Source: Rhizobium phaseoli
GTDB lineage: Bacteria; Pseudomonadota; Alphaproteobacteria; Rhizobiales; Rhizobiaceae
Assembly: GCF_010668805.1 (NCBI RefSeq)
Contig: NZ_WUFT01000008.1
Span: 240,687-304,686, forward strand
Direction of reading: 5' to 3'
Length of the DNA stretch: 64,000 nt
How positions within the stretch are numbered: position 1 is the stretch's first letter; each line of letters starts with the position of its first letter. Made by a program: the position numbers and the translations under genes. Positions 50,388 through 58,738 of this stretch are shown here, piece by piece. The notes under the pieces were generated by a model that was not told the origin of the DNA, made no database searches, and saw only the letters and a program-made list of their open reading frames with translations.

Positions 50388-51692
50388 TTAGGCGAGAGGC
50401 CATTCGAGAACGACCCGCAGGCCGCGTCCTGCTGGATTGTCCATCAGCCGGATGGCGCCACCGTAGCGGCCGGCCAGATTGCGGGCGATCGCAAGGCCGA
50501 GGCCGCTTCCATCTGTTTTGGACGGATCGATACGGTAGAAGCGGTCGAACACGCGCTCGCGCAGTTCGGCCGGGATTCCCGGCCCGTTGTCGGTCACGGA
50601 AAGAACCGCGTGATCATCGTGTGTCAGCACGGCAAGATCCACTTGCCCGTGGTCCGCCGTGTAACGCAGCGCATTGTCAACGACGACATCGAGGATGGCA
50701 GCCAGTTCCGCGGGGTCGCTCCTGACCAGGCAGGGAACCGATTGCACCATGCCGAGGTCGATCGCTTTTGCGTCGGCCGTTGCCAGGAACCGGCCGAGAC
50801 ACTCTTGAAGCGCTTCGCCAAGATGGACTGTCGCCGCCTCGCGGCCGGGCCGCTCCCCGCTCTCGCTGCGGGCCAACCGGAGAAGCTGGGTCGCCACCTG
50901 TGTCGCCCGGCGCACGCCGGCCTCCAGGTCGGCGACCGCCGCGTCGCGCTCCTCCGGTTGGCCGGCCTGCCTGAGGTTGTCGATCTGGAGGGAAAGCGCC
51001 GTGACCGGCGTTCTGAGCTCATGGGCCGCATCGGCAAGGAAGGCACGCTGCTGCTCCAGCGTGGCGCGGACGCGGTCAAACGCACGGTTGATCGCCAGCA
51101 CCAGCGGACGCACCTCCACAGGAGCATCCTCGACGGAAAGAGGGTCGATGTCCTCGACGACGCGGTTTTCCACCCGGCCCGCCAGGATATGGAGACGCTC
51201 CATGATCGCGCCCACCAGCCAGTAGGCGGCAAGCCACGACAGGGGTATGGCCAGCAGGAACGGCCATGCGCTGTTCCAGGCGGCGTCGGCCGCAAGCTCA
51301 TCGCGCTCGGCGGTGCGCTGGGCGACCATCACGGTGCGGGCTGGATCGCCCTTGTCGGTAAAAAGCCGCCACTCCTCCGCATCCGCACGGAAGGTGGAAA
51401 ATCCGCCTGAAGTGGGGGGTGGGAAAACCACACGCGGATCGTTCGTCCGCGTCGTCCGCCCATCCGCGAAGGTGATCCTGACAGCCACGATCTCATCGCT
51501 GGAGGCGCCTGCGCCTGCCAGAGGGAGAAGACCGCTGCCATCGCCGACGACATGCGCGATCTGCTGGAGCTGGAAGTCCAGGATGCTCCACGCCTCAAGC
51601 CGGGCGCTGTAATAGGAAAAGGCCGCGGCAAAAGCGGCAAGGGCCGTCAGAAGCGCGGAAAAGACGAGAATGAACGAGCGGCGGAGCGACAT
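50388..51692 (-). CDS. Sensor histidine kinase
   Basis: A 434-residue two-component sensor. Two membrane spans (about 7-27 and 142-163) flank a periplasmic sensor of about 115 residues. HAMP sequence follows, then the H-box with H224 (LADAAHELRTPVTALS), and an ATPase domain with N, G1 and G2 boxes (NALRYTADHG, DNGPGIP, GSGLGLAIARNLAGRYGG). It starts one base after the regulator stop. The sensor domain does not resemble a well-known type. Likely partner of the regulator and possibly of the nearby exported protein. Confidence 0.9.
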   Translation of the reverse strand: MSLRRSFILVFSALLTALAAFAAAFSYYSARLEAWSILDFQLQQIAHVVGDGSGLLPLAGAGASSDEIVAVRITFADGRTTRTNDPRVVFPPPTSGGFSTFRADAEEWRLFTDKGDPARTVMVAQRTAERDELAADAAWNSAWPFLLAIPLSWLAAYWLVGAIMERLHILAGRVENRVVEDIDPLSVEDAPVEVRPLVLAINRAFDRVRATLEQQRAFLADAAHELRTPVTALSLQIDNLRQAGQPEERDAAVADLEAGVRRATQVATQLLRLARSESGERPGREAATVHLGEALQECLGRFLATADAKAIDLGMVQSVPCLVRSDPAELAAILDVVVDNALRYTADHGQVDLAVLTHDDHAVLSVTDNGPGIPAELRERVFDRFYRIDPSKTDGSGLGLAIARNLAGRYGGAIRLMDNPAGRGLRVVLEWPLA

Positions 51693-51693
51693 G

Positions 51694-52353
51694 TCAGGCC
51701 TTCGGGATCATCCAGCCGGCGCCGCGCACATTGCGGATAACATCCTTGTGGAAGCGCTTGCGGATATAATGGATCAGAACTTCAATCGCGTTGCTCTCGA
51801 TCTCCTCGCCCCAGCCGTAGATACGCTCTTCGAGTTGACTGCGCGACAGGATCACACCCGGTCGCTCTGCAAGTATCCGCAGAAGCGCAAATTCCCGCGC
51901 AGACAAGGTTTCCGTTACCGCCCTGAAGGTAACGGAATATGTCGCGAGATCCAGCGTCACCTCTCCCGCCTGGATCAGCGACTGGGCGTGTCCGGCCTTG
52001 CGGCGCATCACCGCGCGGATACGGGCCAGCAGTTCATCGAGCTCAAAAGGTTTCAGCACATAGTCGTCGGCGCCAAGGTCAAGGCCCTTCACACGGCTTG
52101 GCAGATCGTCGCGTGCCGTGAGGATCAGGATGGGGACACCTTTGCCTGCCTTGCGGATCGATTCCAGCACCTGCATGCCATCGATCTGGGGCAGTCCGAG
52201 ATCCAGCAGGACAACGCCGTATTCCGCAAGGCCGACGGCTTCCAGCGCAGCCTTTCCGTCCGTCACCCAGTCCACGGATATGGCGTGCCGCCCCAACCCT
52301 TTCAGCAGGGCTTCGGCAATCATCCGGTCATCTTCGACAAGCAACAATCTCAT
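51694..52353 (-). CDS. OmpR-family response regulator
   Basis: A 219-residue response regulator. The receiver has D51 in VVLLDLGLPQIDG, with ILTARDD and LKPFELDEL downstream. The C-terminal winged helix (SAREFALLRILAERPGVILSRSQLEERIYGWGEEIESNAIEVLIHYIRKRF) is of the PmrA/QseB/TctD type. It precedes and is closely linked to the histidine kinase gene. The gap up to the divergent second regulator is 250 bases and includes a candidate dyad at 52526. Confidence 0.92.
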   Translation of the reverse strand: MRLLLVEDDRMIAEALLKGLGRHAISVDWVTDGKAALEAVGLAEYGVVLLDLGLPQIDGMQVLESIRKAGKGVPILILTARDDLPSRVKGLDLGADDYVLKPFELDELLARIRAVMRRKAGHAQSLIQAGEVTLDLATYSVTFRAVTETLSAREFALLRILAERPGVILSRSQLEERIYGWGEEIESNAIEVLIHYIRKRFHKDVIRNVRGAGWMIPKA

Positions 52354-52525
52354 ATGTCAAACGTAAGCGGTCTGGTGAAATTTGTCTTCTGCCGACTTGG
52401 GTGGCGACTTGGGCAGACGACACGCATGAAGCCATGAAGAACGAATTTTCCAGCAGCGCCGTCTGCCGAGGACAGCGGCCTTTGAGTGGGTTCATCCGGC
52501 ACAAATAGAACGTCCCCGCCCTCAC

Positions 52526-52541
52526 CTTACAAATCCGTAAG
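52526..52541. promoter_or_regulatory. Dyad between divergent response-regulator genes
   Basis: CTTACAAATCCGTAAG is an inverted repeat of five-base arms with a six-base centre, placed between the divergent response regulators (52353 and 52604). It could be an autoregulatory site for one of them. Confidence 0.45.
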
Positions 52542-52603
52542 TTGTCGCCAAAGCGCGCCCTCGGCTAGACTGTCCCCTGGGCATGCCGGGAATGATCGGG
52601 CTG

Positions 52604-53281
52604 ATGCGGATCCTGCTTATCGAGGACGATCGGAAGACGTCCGATTATATCGCCAAGGGGCTTTCCGAGGCAGGTCATGTCTGTGACGTGGTCGGCGACG
52701 GCCGCGATGGGCTGTTTCAGGCGCAGCGCGAGGCCTATGACGTCATCGTCGTCGATCGCATGCTGCCGGGGCTCGATGGGCTGGCGATCGTCCGGTCGCT
52801 GCGGGCCGCCAAGATCGGCACATCGGCGCTGTTCCTGACCTCGATCGGCGGCGTCGATGACCGGGTCGAGGGGCTGGAGGCGGGCGGCGACGATTATCTC
52901 ACCAAGCCTTTCGCCTTCTCCGAGCTTCTGGCGCGCGTCAATGCGCTTGGCCGCCGGCCGCCGGTGCAGGAGCAGAAGACGGTGCTGAAGGTTGCCGATC
53001 TCGAGCTCGATCTGATCCGCCGCGAGGCCCGGCGCGCCGGCCAGGTGATCGAGCTGCAGCCGCGCGAGTTCACCCTGCTCGAAGTGCTGATGCGCGGCGA
53101 AGGCCGGGTGATCACCAAGACGATGCTGTTGGAGCGTGTCTGGGATTTCCACTTCGATCCGAAGACCAGCGTCGTCGAGACCCATATCAGCCGCTTGAGG
53201 GCCAAGGTCGACAGGCCGTTCCAGGCCCAGCTTCTGCACACGGTCCGCAACACCGGATACAGCCTGCATGCGCCGCGTTAG
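52604..53281 (+). CDS. OmpR-family response regulator
   Basis: A 225-residue response regulator, a second OmpR-type with D51 in VIVVDRMLPGLDG, FLTSIGGVDDR, LTKPFAFSELLARV, and a C-terminal winged helix ending TVRNTGYSLHAPR. It is of the copper/heavy-metal CusR-like or QseB-like branch by length; the identity is unproven. The start at 52604 is chosen because the receiver begins there; an in-frame ATG at 52583 is an alternative. It is followed by the cognate kinase gene after three bases. Confidence 0.9.
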   Translation: MRILLIEDDRKTSDYIAKGLSEAGHVCDVVGDGRDGLFQAQREAYDVIVVDRMLPGLDGLAIVRSLRAAKIGTSALFLTSIGGVDDRVEGLEAGGDDYLTKPFAFSELLARVNALGRRPPVQEQKTVLKVADLELDLIRREARRAGQVIELQPREFTLLEVLMRGEGRVITKTMLLERVWDFHFDPKTSVVETHISRLRAKVDRPFQAQLLHTVRNTGYSLHAPR

Positions 53282-53284
53282 AAC

Positions 53285-54709
53285 ATGATGGCTCCCAACC
53301 CCACAGGCTTTTCGGCATCGTTCTCCAGTCTCCGCCGGAGCACGCCGTTCCGGCTTGCCGTCACCTTCGGCGTGCTCTTCGTCGTCACCTTCTTTCTGAG
53401 CGGCGCGATCATCTATCACATGCTCAGCCTTGGCCTCTCCCGCGATCTCGAACAGTCGCTGACCGAGATGAATTCGCTGATCGTTTCGACCTACGAGCCC
53501 GGTGACACCGGCGATCTCGTCAACACGCTGAACAATTATGCGAGCTTCCAGTCGACCTCGGACGGGCTCTATTCGCTGACCGACCATGCCGGCAACAAAC
53601 TCGCCGGCAATTTCGCCGCACCGCCGATCCCGAACGGCGTCTATACCGTCACCTCGCGCGATGTCGGGCTGAAGGGGCACGAACGCTACCGCATGCAGGT
53701 GTCGACGATCGGCCCCTACAGCCTGGTGGTCGGCGACAACTTTAACGATGTCGACGAGATGCTGAGGATCGTGCTGGTCAGCTTCGAATGGGCCGCGGCG
53801 ATCGTCGTGGCAACGGCGATCGGCGGCGGCGTGTTTCTGGCCGTTCGCGCCCAGGCACGGCTGGACAGGGTGGCCAACACCATGAACGAGGTCTCCCACG
53901 GGGCGCTCGACGCCCGCATTCCGATCCGCGGCAATGGCGACGATCTCGATACGGTGGCGATCCAGATCAACGCGGCGCTGGTGCGGCTGCAGACCCTGGT
54001 CGAGAGCATGCGGCAGGTGAGCACCGATATCGCCCATGATCTGAAAACGCCGCTCAACCGGCTGCGGCTGACACTCGATGCCGCCGTGGCGGGCAATGAC
54101 CGGCAGGCGGATGTCTCGGCCCTTCTCGACGAAGCGAGAAACGAGAGCGACCGGATCAACGCCACCTTCGAGGCGCTGCTGCGCATTTCGCAGATCGAGG
54201 CCGGCGCCCGCAGGGAACGTTTCCAGGCGACCGATCTCGATGCCGTGCTTGCGGTGATTTCCGAAGTCTATGTCGATGTCGCCGAAGACGCGCAGAAGGT
54301 GCTGCGGATCACGGCGCGCTGCCCGGCGCTGATCCGCGGCGACCGCGATCTCTTGACCCAGATGCTCGCCAACCTGGTGGAGAATGCGATCAACCACTGC
54401 CCGGCCGGAACTGACATCACGGTTTCGCTGCGTCGCCAGGCCGATCGCGCCATCCTCTCGGTCGCCGATACCGGCCCCGGCATTCCCGCCGGCGAAAGGG
54501 ACAAGGTCTTCCGGCGGCTCTACCGGCTGGACAAAAGCCGCACGACGCCCGGAAGCGGGCTCGGGCTCAGCCTCGTCAAGGCGATCGCCGAGCTGCATGC
54601 TGCCGAGATCACCGTCGGAGACAATCAACCCGGCCTGATCGTCTCGATCGCCTTTCCGCTACTCCCCGGTGAGCGGTCCCGACCGCTCACCCCGGGAGAG
54701 CGATCCTGA
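53285..54709 (+). CDS. Sensor histidine kinase
   Basis: A 474-residue sensor kinase. Membrane spans lie at about 25-46 and 165-188, the periplasmic region is about 115 residues, and a HAMP stretch precedes the H-box with H251 (TDIAHDLKTPLNRLRLT). N-box NLVENAINHC, G1 DTGPGIPAG and G2 GSGLGLSLVKAIAELHAA complete the ATPase domain. The C-terminus (LLPGERSRPLTPGERS) is encoded by the tandem repeat that also holds its stop codon, so that tail is probably not functional. Partner of the preceding response regulator. Confidence 0.9.
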   Translation: MMAPNPTGFSASFSSLRRSTPFRLAVTFGVLFVVTFFLSGAIIYHMLSLGLSRDLEQSLTEMNSLIVSTYEPGDTGDLVNTLNNYASFQSTSDGLYSLTDHAGNKLAGNFAAPPIPNGVYTVTSRDVGLKGHERYRMQVSTIGPYSLVVGDNFNDVDEMLRIVLVSFEWAAAIVVATAIGGGVFLAVRAQARLDRVANTMNEVSHGALDARIPIRGNGDDLDTVAIQINAALVRLQTLVESMRQVSTDIAHDLKTPLNRLRLTLDAAVAGNDRQADVSALLDEARNESDRINATFEALLRISQIEAGARRERFQATDLDAVLAVISEVYVDVAEDAQKVLRITARCPALIRGDRDLLTQMLANLVENAINHCPAGTDITVSLRRQADRAILSVADTGPGIPAGERDKVFRRLYRLDKSRTTPGSGLGLSLVKAIAELHAAEITVGDNQPGLIVSIAFPLLPGERSRPLTPGERS

Positions 54710-54742
54710 CCTCTCACCCCGGGTGAGCGGTCCTGCCGTTCA
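54664..54742. repeat. Tandem repeat holding two convergent stop codons
   Basis: Three units of 26-27 bases (54664-54689, 54690-54716, 54717-54742), each with a TGAGCGGTC/GACCGCTCA dyad. The kinase TGA (54707-54709) and the GT25 stop (54714-54716, minus strand) are both in the second unit, four bases apart. The dyads could act as a bidirectional terminator. Confidence 0.85.
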
Positions 54743-55535
54743 CCCTTGCTGCCGCCAGGCGGCGGAAGCGGGCAGCAAAGCGGCGGATTTCGGCAGCAGT
54801 GCGATAGGGCAGAACGCTCCACGGCCGGCGGCGGCCAAGCCGGTAGGCGGAAAGCCCTGCCTGGATCTGCGAGCAGGCATCCGCCCTCTGGCTGACCGGC
54901 AGCGGATCGACGAAGCAGGCGCTTAAGCCCTCGTCGAATTCCAGATCGAAGGCGAGATCGTAGGGCAGCCGCATCGGCAGCAGCGCGCCGACCATCCAGC
55001 CGGCCGCCTTGCGGTTGATCAGATAGGCGCCGGAGCCCTTTTCGCGGGTCAGTGCGATGGCGAGCGAGCGCGACGCGGTGAGTTGTTCCACCTTGTGCTT
55101 ACGCCCGGTGTTGACGGTGGAGAGACGCAGGATGTCCCAGCGCTCCTGGTGCTGCAGGGCGGCCTCCACCACATCGGCGAGGTCGTCGTCGAAATCGAGG
55201 TCGTCTTCCAGAATGAGGGCGAATTCGGCATTGCCGGAGAGGAAGCGCCAGGCGCATTCGACGTGGCTGAGATAGCAGCCGATCTCGAAAAGGTTCGGCC
55301 GGCGGCCGTGCCGGCTCAGATAAGCGGCTTCGTCAAAATCCGGATGCGGCAGGCTGAGCGTTGCCCCATCCACCGCCGCCACCCGCTCGAAGGAAAGGCC
55401 GATGCCGGACAGCAGCCGCTCCATGCGAAACCTGCGCAATGGCGCCCGGTCGAGATTGATCAGATAGGTGTTGACCCGCAGGTTGACCGGATGGATCGCC
55501 GGCATCAGGGCGGCAGGTGTGGCGCGCATGTTCAT
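54714..55535 (-). CDS. GT25-family glycosyltransferase
   Basis: A 273-residue transferase like LgtB/LpsA-type LPS glycosyltransferases. It starts at a site preceded by a weak leader (ATG 55535). The Rossmann-like core includes VNTYLINLDRAPLRRFRMERLLSGIGLSFERVAAVDG, the acidic DxD block LILEDDLDFDDDLADVVEAA, and CYLSHVECAWRFL. A basic C-terminal tail (RRFAARFRRLAAARVNGR) may bind the membrane. It adds a sugar to LPS/LOS core or similar. It is convergent with the kinase gene and shares the tandem repeat at its stop. Confidence 0.85.
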   Translation of the reverse strand: MNMRATPAALMPAIHPVNLRVNTYLINLDRAPLRRFRMERLLSGIGLSFERVAAVDGATLSLPHPDFDEAAYLSRHGRRPNLFEIGCYLSHVECAWRFLSGNAEFALILEDDLDFDDDLADVVEAALQHQERWDILRLSTVNTGRKHKVEQLTASRSLAIALTREKGSGAYLINRKAAGWMVGALLPMRLPYDLAFDLEFDEGLSACFVDPLPVSQRADACSQIQAGLSAYRLGRRRPWSVLPYRTAAEIRRFAARFRRLAAARVNGRTAHPG

Positions 55536-55748
55536 GAGAAATCTGCCCTTCGACTTGGCAATGACTGCGCCAAACCTGCGCCCCAAATCTCACCGGCACC
55601 TCGCCCGGACTATACATTTTCGTAAGGTGGCGAGTTGGAGTGTGGGGCGACCGCGATCCGGATCGCCGATCCCCAATCGGATTTGAGCCCTTGGAAATCC
55701 CTCCGATTCAAGACAAAATCCCCCGCTCTAACTCTTGGGGAGACACTG

Positions 55749-56222
55749 ATGGAAAACCACGAGCCGTTTTTACGCGAGGCGATTGCGCTCTCGAAATCGG
55801 CGATGGACCGAGGCGACGAACCATTCGGCTCGGTGCTCGTAAAGGACGGCGAGGTCATCCTGCGCGCCGAAAACAGCGTCTTCACCGGCCACGATATGAC
55901 GAACCACGCCGAGATGAACCTGGTTAAATCTGCGGCGCAGCACTACGACACCGGTTTTCTCGCCGACTGCACGCTCTACACCAGCACGGAGCCGTGCGCG
56001 ATGTGCTCCGGGGCGATTTACTGGTCGGGCATCGGGCGTATGGTGTTTGCGTGCTCCGAAGCCCGGCTCGGCGAGATCGCCGGGATCGGATTGAACGTGC
56101 CAAGTCGGGCGGTGCTGCAGACCGGCGCGCGCATCGTCACCGTGGTTGGTCCGACGAACCTCGAAGACGAAGCCGCCGCAGTGCATCAGGAATTCTGGCC
56201 GAAGCATCTGGGCAAGGCTTAG
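55749..56222 (+). CDS. Cytidine/nucleoside deaminase-family protein
   Basis: A 157-residue zinc deaminase: EPFGSVLVKDGEVILRAENSVFTGHDMTNHAEMNLV has the catalytic HAE, and STEPCAMCSGAIYWSGIGRMVFACSE the PCxxC zinc cysteines. It resembles the TadA/guanine deaminase branch rather than cytidine deaminase. The ATG at 55749 follows GGGAGA. The substrate is not decided by sequence alone: tRNA adenosine, guanine or another purine. Single gene, followed by mixed repeats. Confidence 0.87.
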   Translation: MENHEPFLREAIALSKSAMDRGDEPFGSVLVKDGEVILRAENSVFTGHDMTNHAEMNLVKSAAQHYDTGFLADCTLYTSTEPCAMCSGAIYWSGIGRMVFACSEARLGEIAGIGLNVPSRAVLQTGARIVTVVGPTNLEDEAAAVHQEFWPKHLGKA

Positions 56223-56550
56223 CCTCGGCCGGCGGTTTGGCGAAACCGCGCGCCCAACCCTCCGTTATCCCAGGCCCTGAGGGTCGTGCCGGGGCAGCCC
56301 CCCTCTGCCCTGCCGGGCATCTCCCCCACAGGTGGGGAGATTGGCTGGGCTCACTGGTTTCACCAAACAACTGGCGTCGCAGCCCGGCGAAACGATAGAC
56401 GGATGCGAAGGTTTCGCCACTTGTGATCTCCCCACCTGTGGGGGAGATGCCCGGCAGGGCAGAGGGGGGCGGCCACGGAACGCCGGCGGAGGTGTGGGAA
56501 GAAAATGCCTTCCTCGAACTGGGAGATTGCCGCCTGCCCTCATCCGGCTC
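56223..56550. other. Repeat-filled gap
   Basis: About 328 bases filled by a start of a family A repeat (56234-56283) and the first 174-base palindromic element (56297-56470). No gene. Confidence 0.6.
56297..56470. repeat. 174-base palindromic element, copy 1
   Basis: Perfect 45-base inverted ends (56297-56341 and 56426-56470), each itself containing an ATCTCCCC/GGGGAGAT-type hairpin, around an 84-base core. The copy at 58199-58372 has the same length and is in the opposite orientation with an internal core about 85% alike. It is a dispersed palindromic repeat. Confidence 0.85.
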
Positions 56551-57057
56551 TCAAGCCAGGTGGGCGACGAGCCAATGGACCACCGGGATTGCCAAAGTGA
56601 GATTGGAGAAGACGAATTTCGCCCGGGTGAAGAGGCTTGCCGCACGCACGGCGGCGTCGGCGCGGCCAGGCAGGGCGGCGAGAATGCGCATCAGCAGGAT
56701 GTTCTCGATATAGTCGCTGGTGCCGGCGGCAACCGCGCATCCGACGCCGGCCGCGGCCCAGGCCGGGCTTGCACCAACCCAACGCGCCCATTCGAGTGTC
56801 AGCAAGGCGAAGAAGGCCGAGTAAACGCCGGGGAATACCATGTCGATCCACAGCAGCCGCCGAAAATGGGCGATGCCTGCCGGGCCGTAAAGGGCGAGCA
56901 GGCGGTAGGTCTCGTCGGGGCGGTAGCCGAAGCGAAGGTCAGGCGAGGCCTCGCCGCCGCCCATCCGCTTCAGCGCCGGCACGCCGAGAGGCGTCAGCCA
57001 GTAGAGCGCCATAATCCCTGCGAACAAGGCACCCAGGATCCAGATTTCCACTGCCAT
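56551..57057 (-). CDS. Four-span membrane protein, unknown
   Basis: A 168-residue protein with four hydrophobic spans and the polar segment SPDLRFGYRPDETYRLLALYGPAGIAHFRRLLWIDMVFPGVYSAF. The pattern of LTPLGVPALKRMGGG and SDYIENILLMRIL is of small bacterial inner-membrane proteins with no firm function. It is divergent from a LysR gene and probably regulated by it. Confidence 0.72.
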   Translation of the reverse strand: MAVEIWILGALFAGIMALYWLTPLGVPALKRMGGGEASPDLRFGYRPDETYRLLALYGPAGIAHFRRLLWIDMVFPGVYSAFFALLTLEWARWVGASPAWAAAGVGCAVAAGTSDYIENILLMRILAALPGRADAAVRAASLFTRAKFVFSNLTLAIPVVHWLVAHLA

Positions 57058-57137
57058 CGCTCATCTCCGCGTTTTCAACTGCGGCTTTCTCGCGGATTTC
57101 ACTTCATAAATCCAATTCATTATTGTAATTTAGATTC

Positions 57138-58058
57138 ATGAATGAAATTGATCTTCGCCGCGTCGATCTCAACCTGCTGGTGGTGTTCGAGACGCTGATG
57201 CGGGAACGCCATGTCGGCCGCTCGGCCCAGCTTCTCGGCCTGACCCAGCCGGCGGTGAGCCATGCCCTGTCGCGGCTGCGCCACCTGTTTGGCGATCCGC
57301 TGTTCAAGCGGCATGCCGGCGGCATCAGGCCGACGCCGCGCGCCGAGGCGCTGGATGCGCCGATCGGTCATGCGCTGGCGGCTGTGCGTGCGGTTCTCGC
57401 CGATGGCAGCGAGGCCGGCTTCGATCCCGCCCGCGCGGTGCGCACTCTCTCGATCGGAGCCTCGGACTATACAGATCTGGTGCTGATGCCGGGTTTGATG
57501 GCCGAGCTGCGGGTGTTGGCGCCCGGGATCGACATACGGCGGCGGTCGATCAGCCGGCAGACGCTGCTCGATGATCTCCGCCGCCGCGATATCGACCTGG
57601 TGATCGGCCCGCTGGCGGCAGCGCCCGACGCCCTGGTGCTGACACCGCTTTTCAGCGAGCGGCTGGTGCTGGTGGCTCGAAAAGGCCACCCGGTGCTGGC
57701 CGCCGAGATGAGCCTGGAGACGCTTGCCGGGCTCGACCACCTGCTGGTTTCGCTCGGCGGCGATGCGGCCGGCAGTCTCGACGACAACCTGCGCGAAGCC
57801 GGCCTTTCCCGCCGCGTCGTCATGACCCTGCCAAGCTTTCTCGCCGCGCCGTTCATCGTGGCCGAGACCGACCTCGTCACCCTGCTGGCCGAGCGTGTAG
57901 CGCTGCGCCTCGCCGACGCCGCAGCCATCGCCATCCATCCCCAGCCGCCCCCGCTTCCCGCATGGACGATCGGCCTGGCCCGCCTCGCCGGTGCCGCGCC
58001 GGATCCGGCGCTAGACTGGCTCGCCGCCGCGGCAGCGAAGGTCGCCGCGACGATTTAG
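57138..58058 (+). CDS. LysR-family transcriptional regulator
   Basis: A 306-residue LysR-type regulator. The helix-turn-helix is VDLNLLVVFETLMRERHVGRSAQLLGLTQPAVSHALSRLRHLFGDPLFKRHAGGIRPTPRAE, followed by the two-lobed ligand domain. It is divergent from the membrane protein gene, with 80 bases between them holding TTCATAAATCC and AGATTCATGAATGAA, which include a partial dyad TTCAT/ATGAA. Typical autoregulation and activation of the divergent gene is likely. Confidence 0.9.
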   Translation: MNEIDLRRVDLNLLVVFETLMRERHVGRSAQLLGLTQPAVSHALSRLRHLFGDPLFKRHAGGIRPTPRAEALDAPIGHALAAVRAVLADGSEAGFDPARAVRTLSIGASDYTDLVLMPGLMAELRVLAPGIDIRRRSISRQTLLDDLRRRDIDLVIGPLAAAPDALVLTPLFSERLVLVARKGHPVLAAEMSLETLAGLDHLLVSLGGDAAGSLDDNLREAGLSRRVVMTLPSFLAAPFIVAETDLVTLLAERVALRLADAAAIAIHPQPPPLPAWTIGLARLAGAAPDPALDWLAAAAAKVAATI

Positions 58059-58198
58059 CCGTCCATTGGTGGAATCGGATGGCTCGGCGGCATCAGGGCG
58101 GCGAGTGTGGCGGCAGCGGTTCGGTGGGATCGGCCGGGAGTTTGGCAAACCGCCCCCTGGATCTTCGTTATCCCATACCTCTGCCGGCGTGCCCGGCA

Positions 58199-58372
58199 GC
58201 CCCCCTCTGCCCTGCCGGGCATCTCCCCCACGGGTGGGGAGATCACAAGTGGCTAAACCCTCCCGTCTCTCTACCGTTTCGCCGGACTGTGACGGCAGTT
58301 GTTTGGGGAAGCCAGTGCGCCCAGCCAATCTCCCCACCTGTGGGGGAGATGCCCGGCAGGGCAGAGGGGGGC
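58199..58372. repeat. 174-base palindromic element, copy 2 (inverted)
   Basis: Inverted ends at 58199-58243 and 58328-58372 match with one change (CGGGTGGGG against CAGGTGGGG). The core matches the reverse complement of copy 1. Complementary flanks (ATACCTCTGCCGG and CCGGCAGAGGTAT) extend the palindrome to about 58175-58395. Confidence 0.85.
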
Positions 58373-58440
58373 GGCCACGGCACACCGGCAGAGGTATCGG
58401 AGGAACATTTTGAACACCCTCGTAGGCTCAGGAGACCGCC

Positions 58441-58627
58441 GCGTGCCCCTCATCCGGCTGCCGCCACCTTCTCCCCGTAAATGGGGCGAAGGGGATATGC
58501 CGCGACCTCTCTGTCCCTCGCCAACGTCTCGCGGGGCACGTCCCCTCGCCCCGTTTTTTACGGGGGTCCGAAGGACGGGTCGAGACGAGTGGCTCGACCC
58601 CGGCAGGTTAGGGTGAGGGGCAGCCAT
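58441..58627. repeat. RIME-like palindromic element (inverted copy)
   Basis: Reverse-complement relative of the element at 13726-13869: the CCCCTCATCCGGCTGCCGCC start, CCTTCTCCCCG...CGGGG hairpin, GGATATGCCGCG and CCAACGTCTCGCGGGGCACG all match. It has an extra hairpin of about 50 bases at its right end (GGGTCGAGAC/...CTCGACCC). Confidence 0.72.
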
Positions 58628-58738
58628 GCTCTCAACTTGCATTTGCCAGTCATTCTCGCGAAAAGGGTGCGGTCGCACCCTTAACCGGATACCGCATCAC
58701 CAAACGCAATCTTCCGACACCCTCCGCAAAGGCAAACC

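Larger units (their letters stand above)
58059..58738. other. Repeat-filled gap upstream of methyltransferase
   Basis: About 680 bases with no gene. It holds the second 174-base palindromic element (58199-58372) and a RIME-like element (58441-58627). Confidence 0.6.

Noticed and set aside
52565..54628. 687-codon minus-strand frame opposite the second two-component system
   Set aside because: Antisense shadow with repetitive Asp/His/Arg content; the plus-strand regulator and kinase show all motifs.
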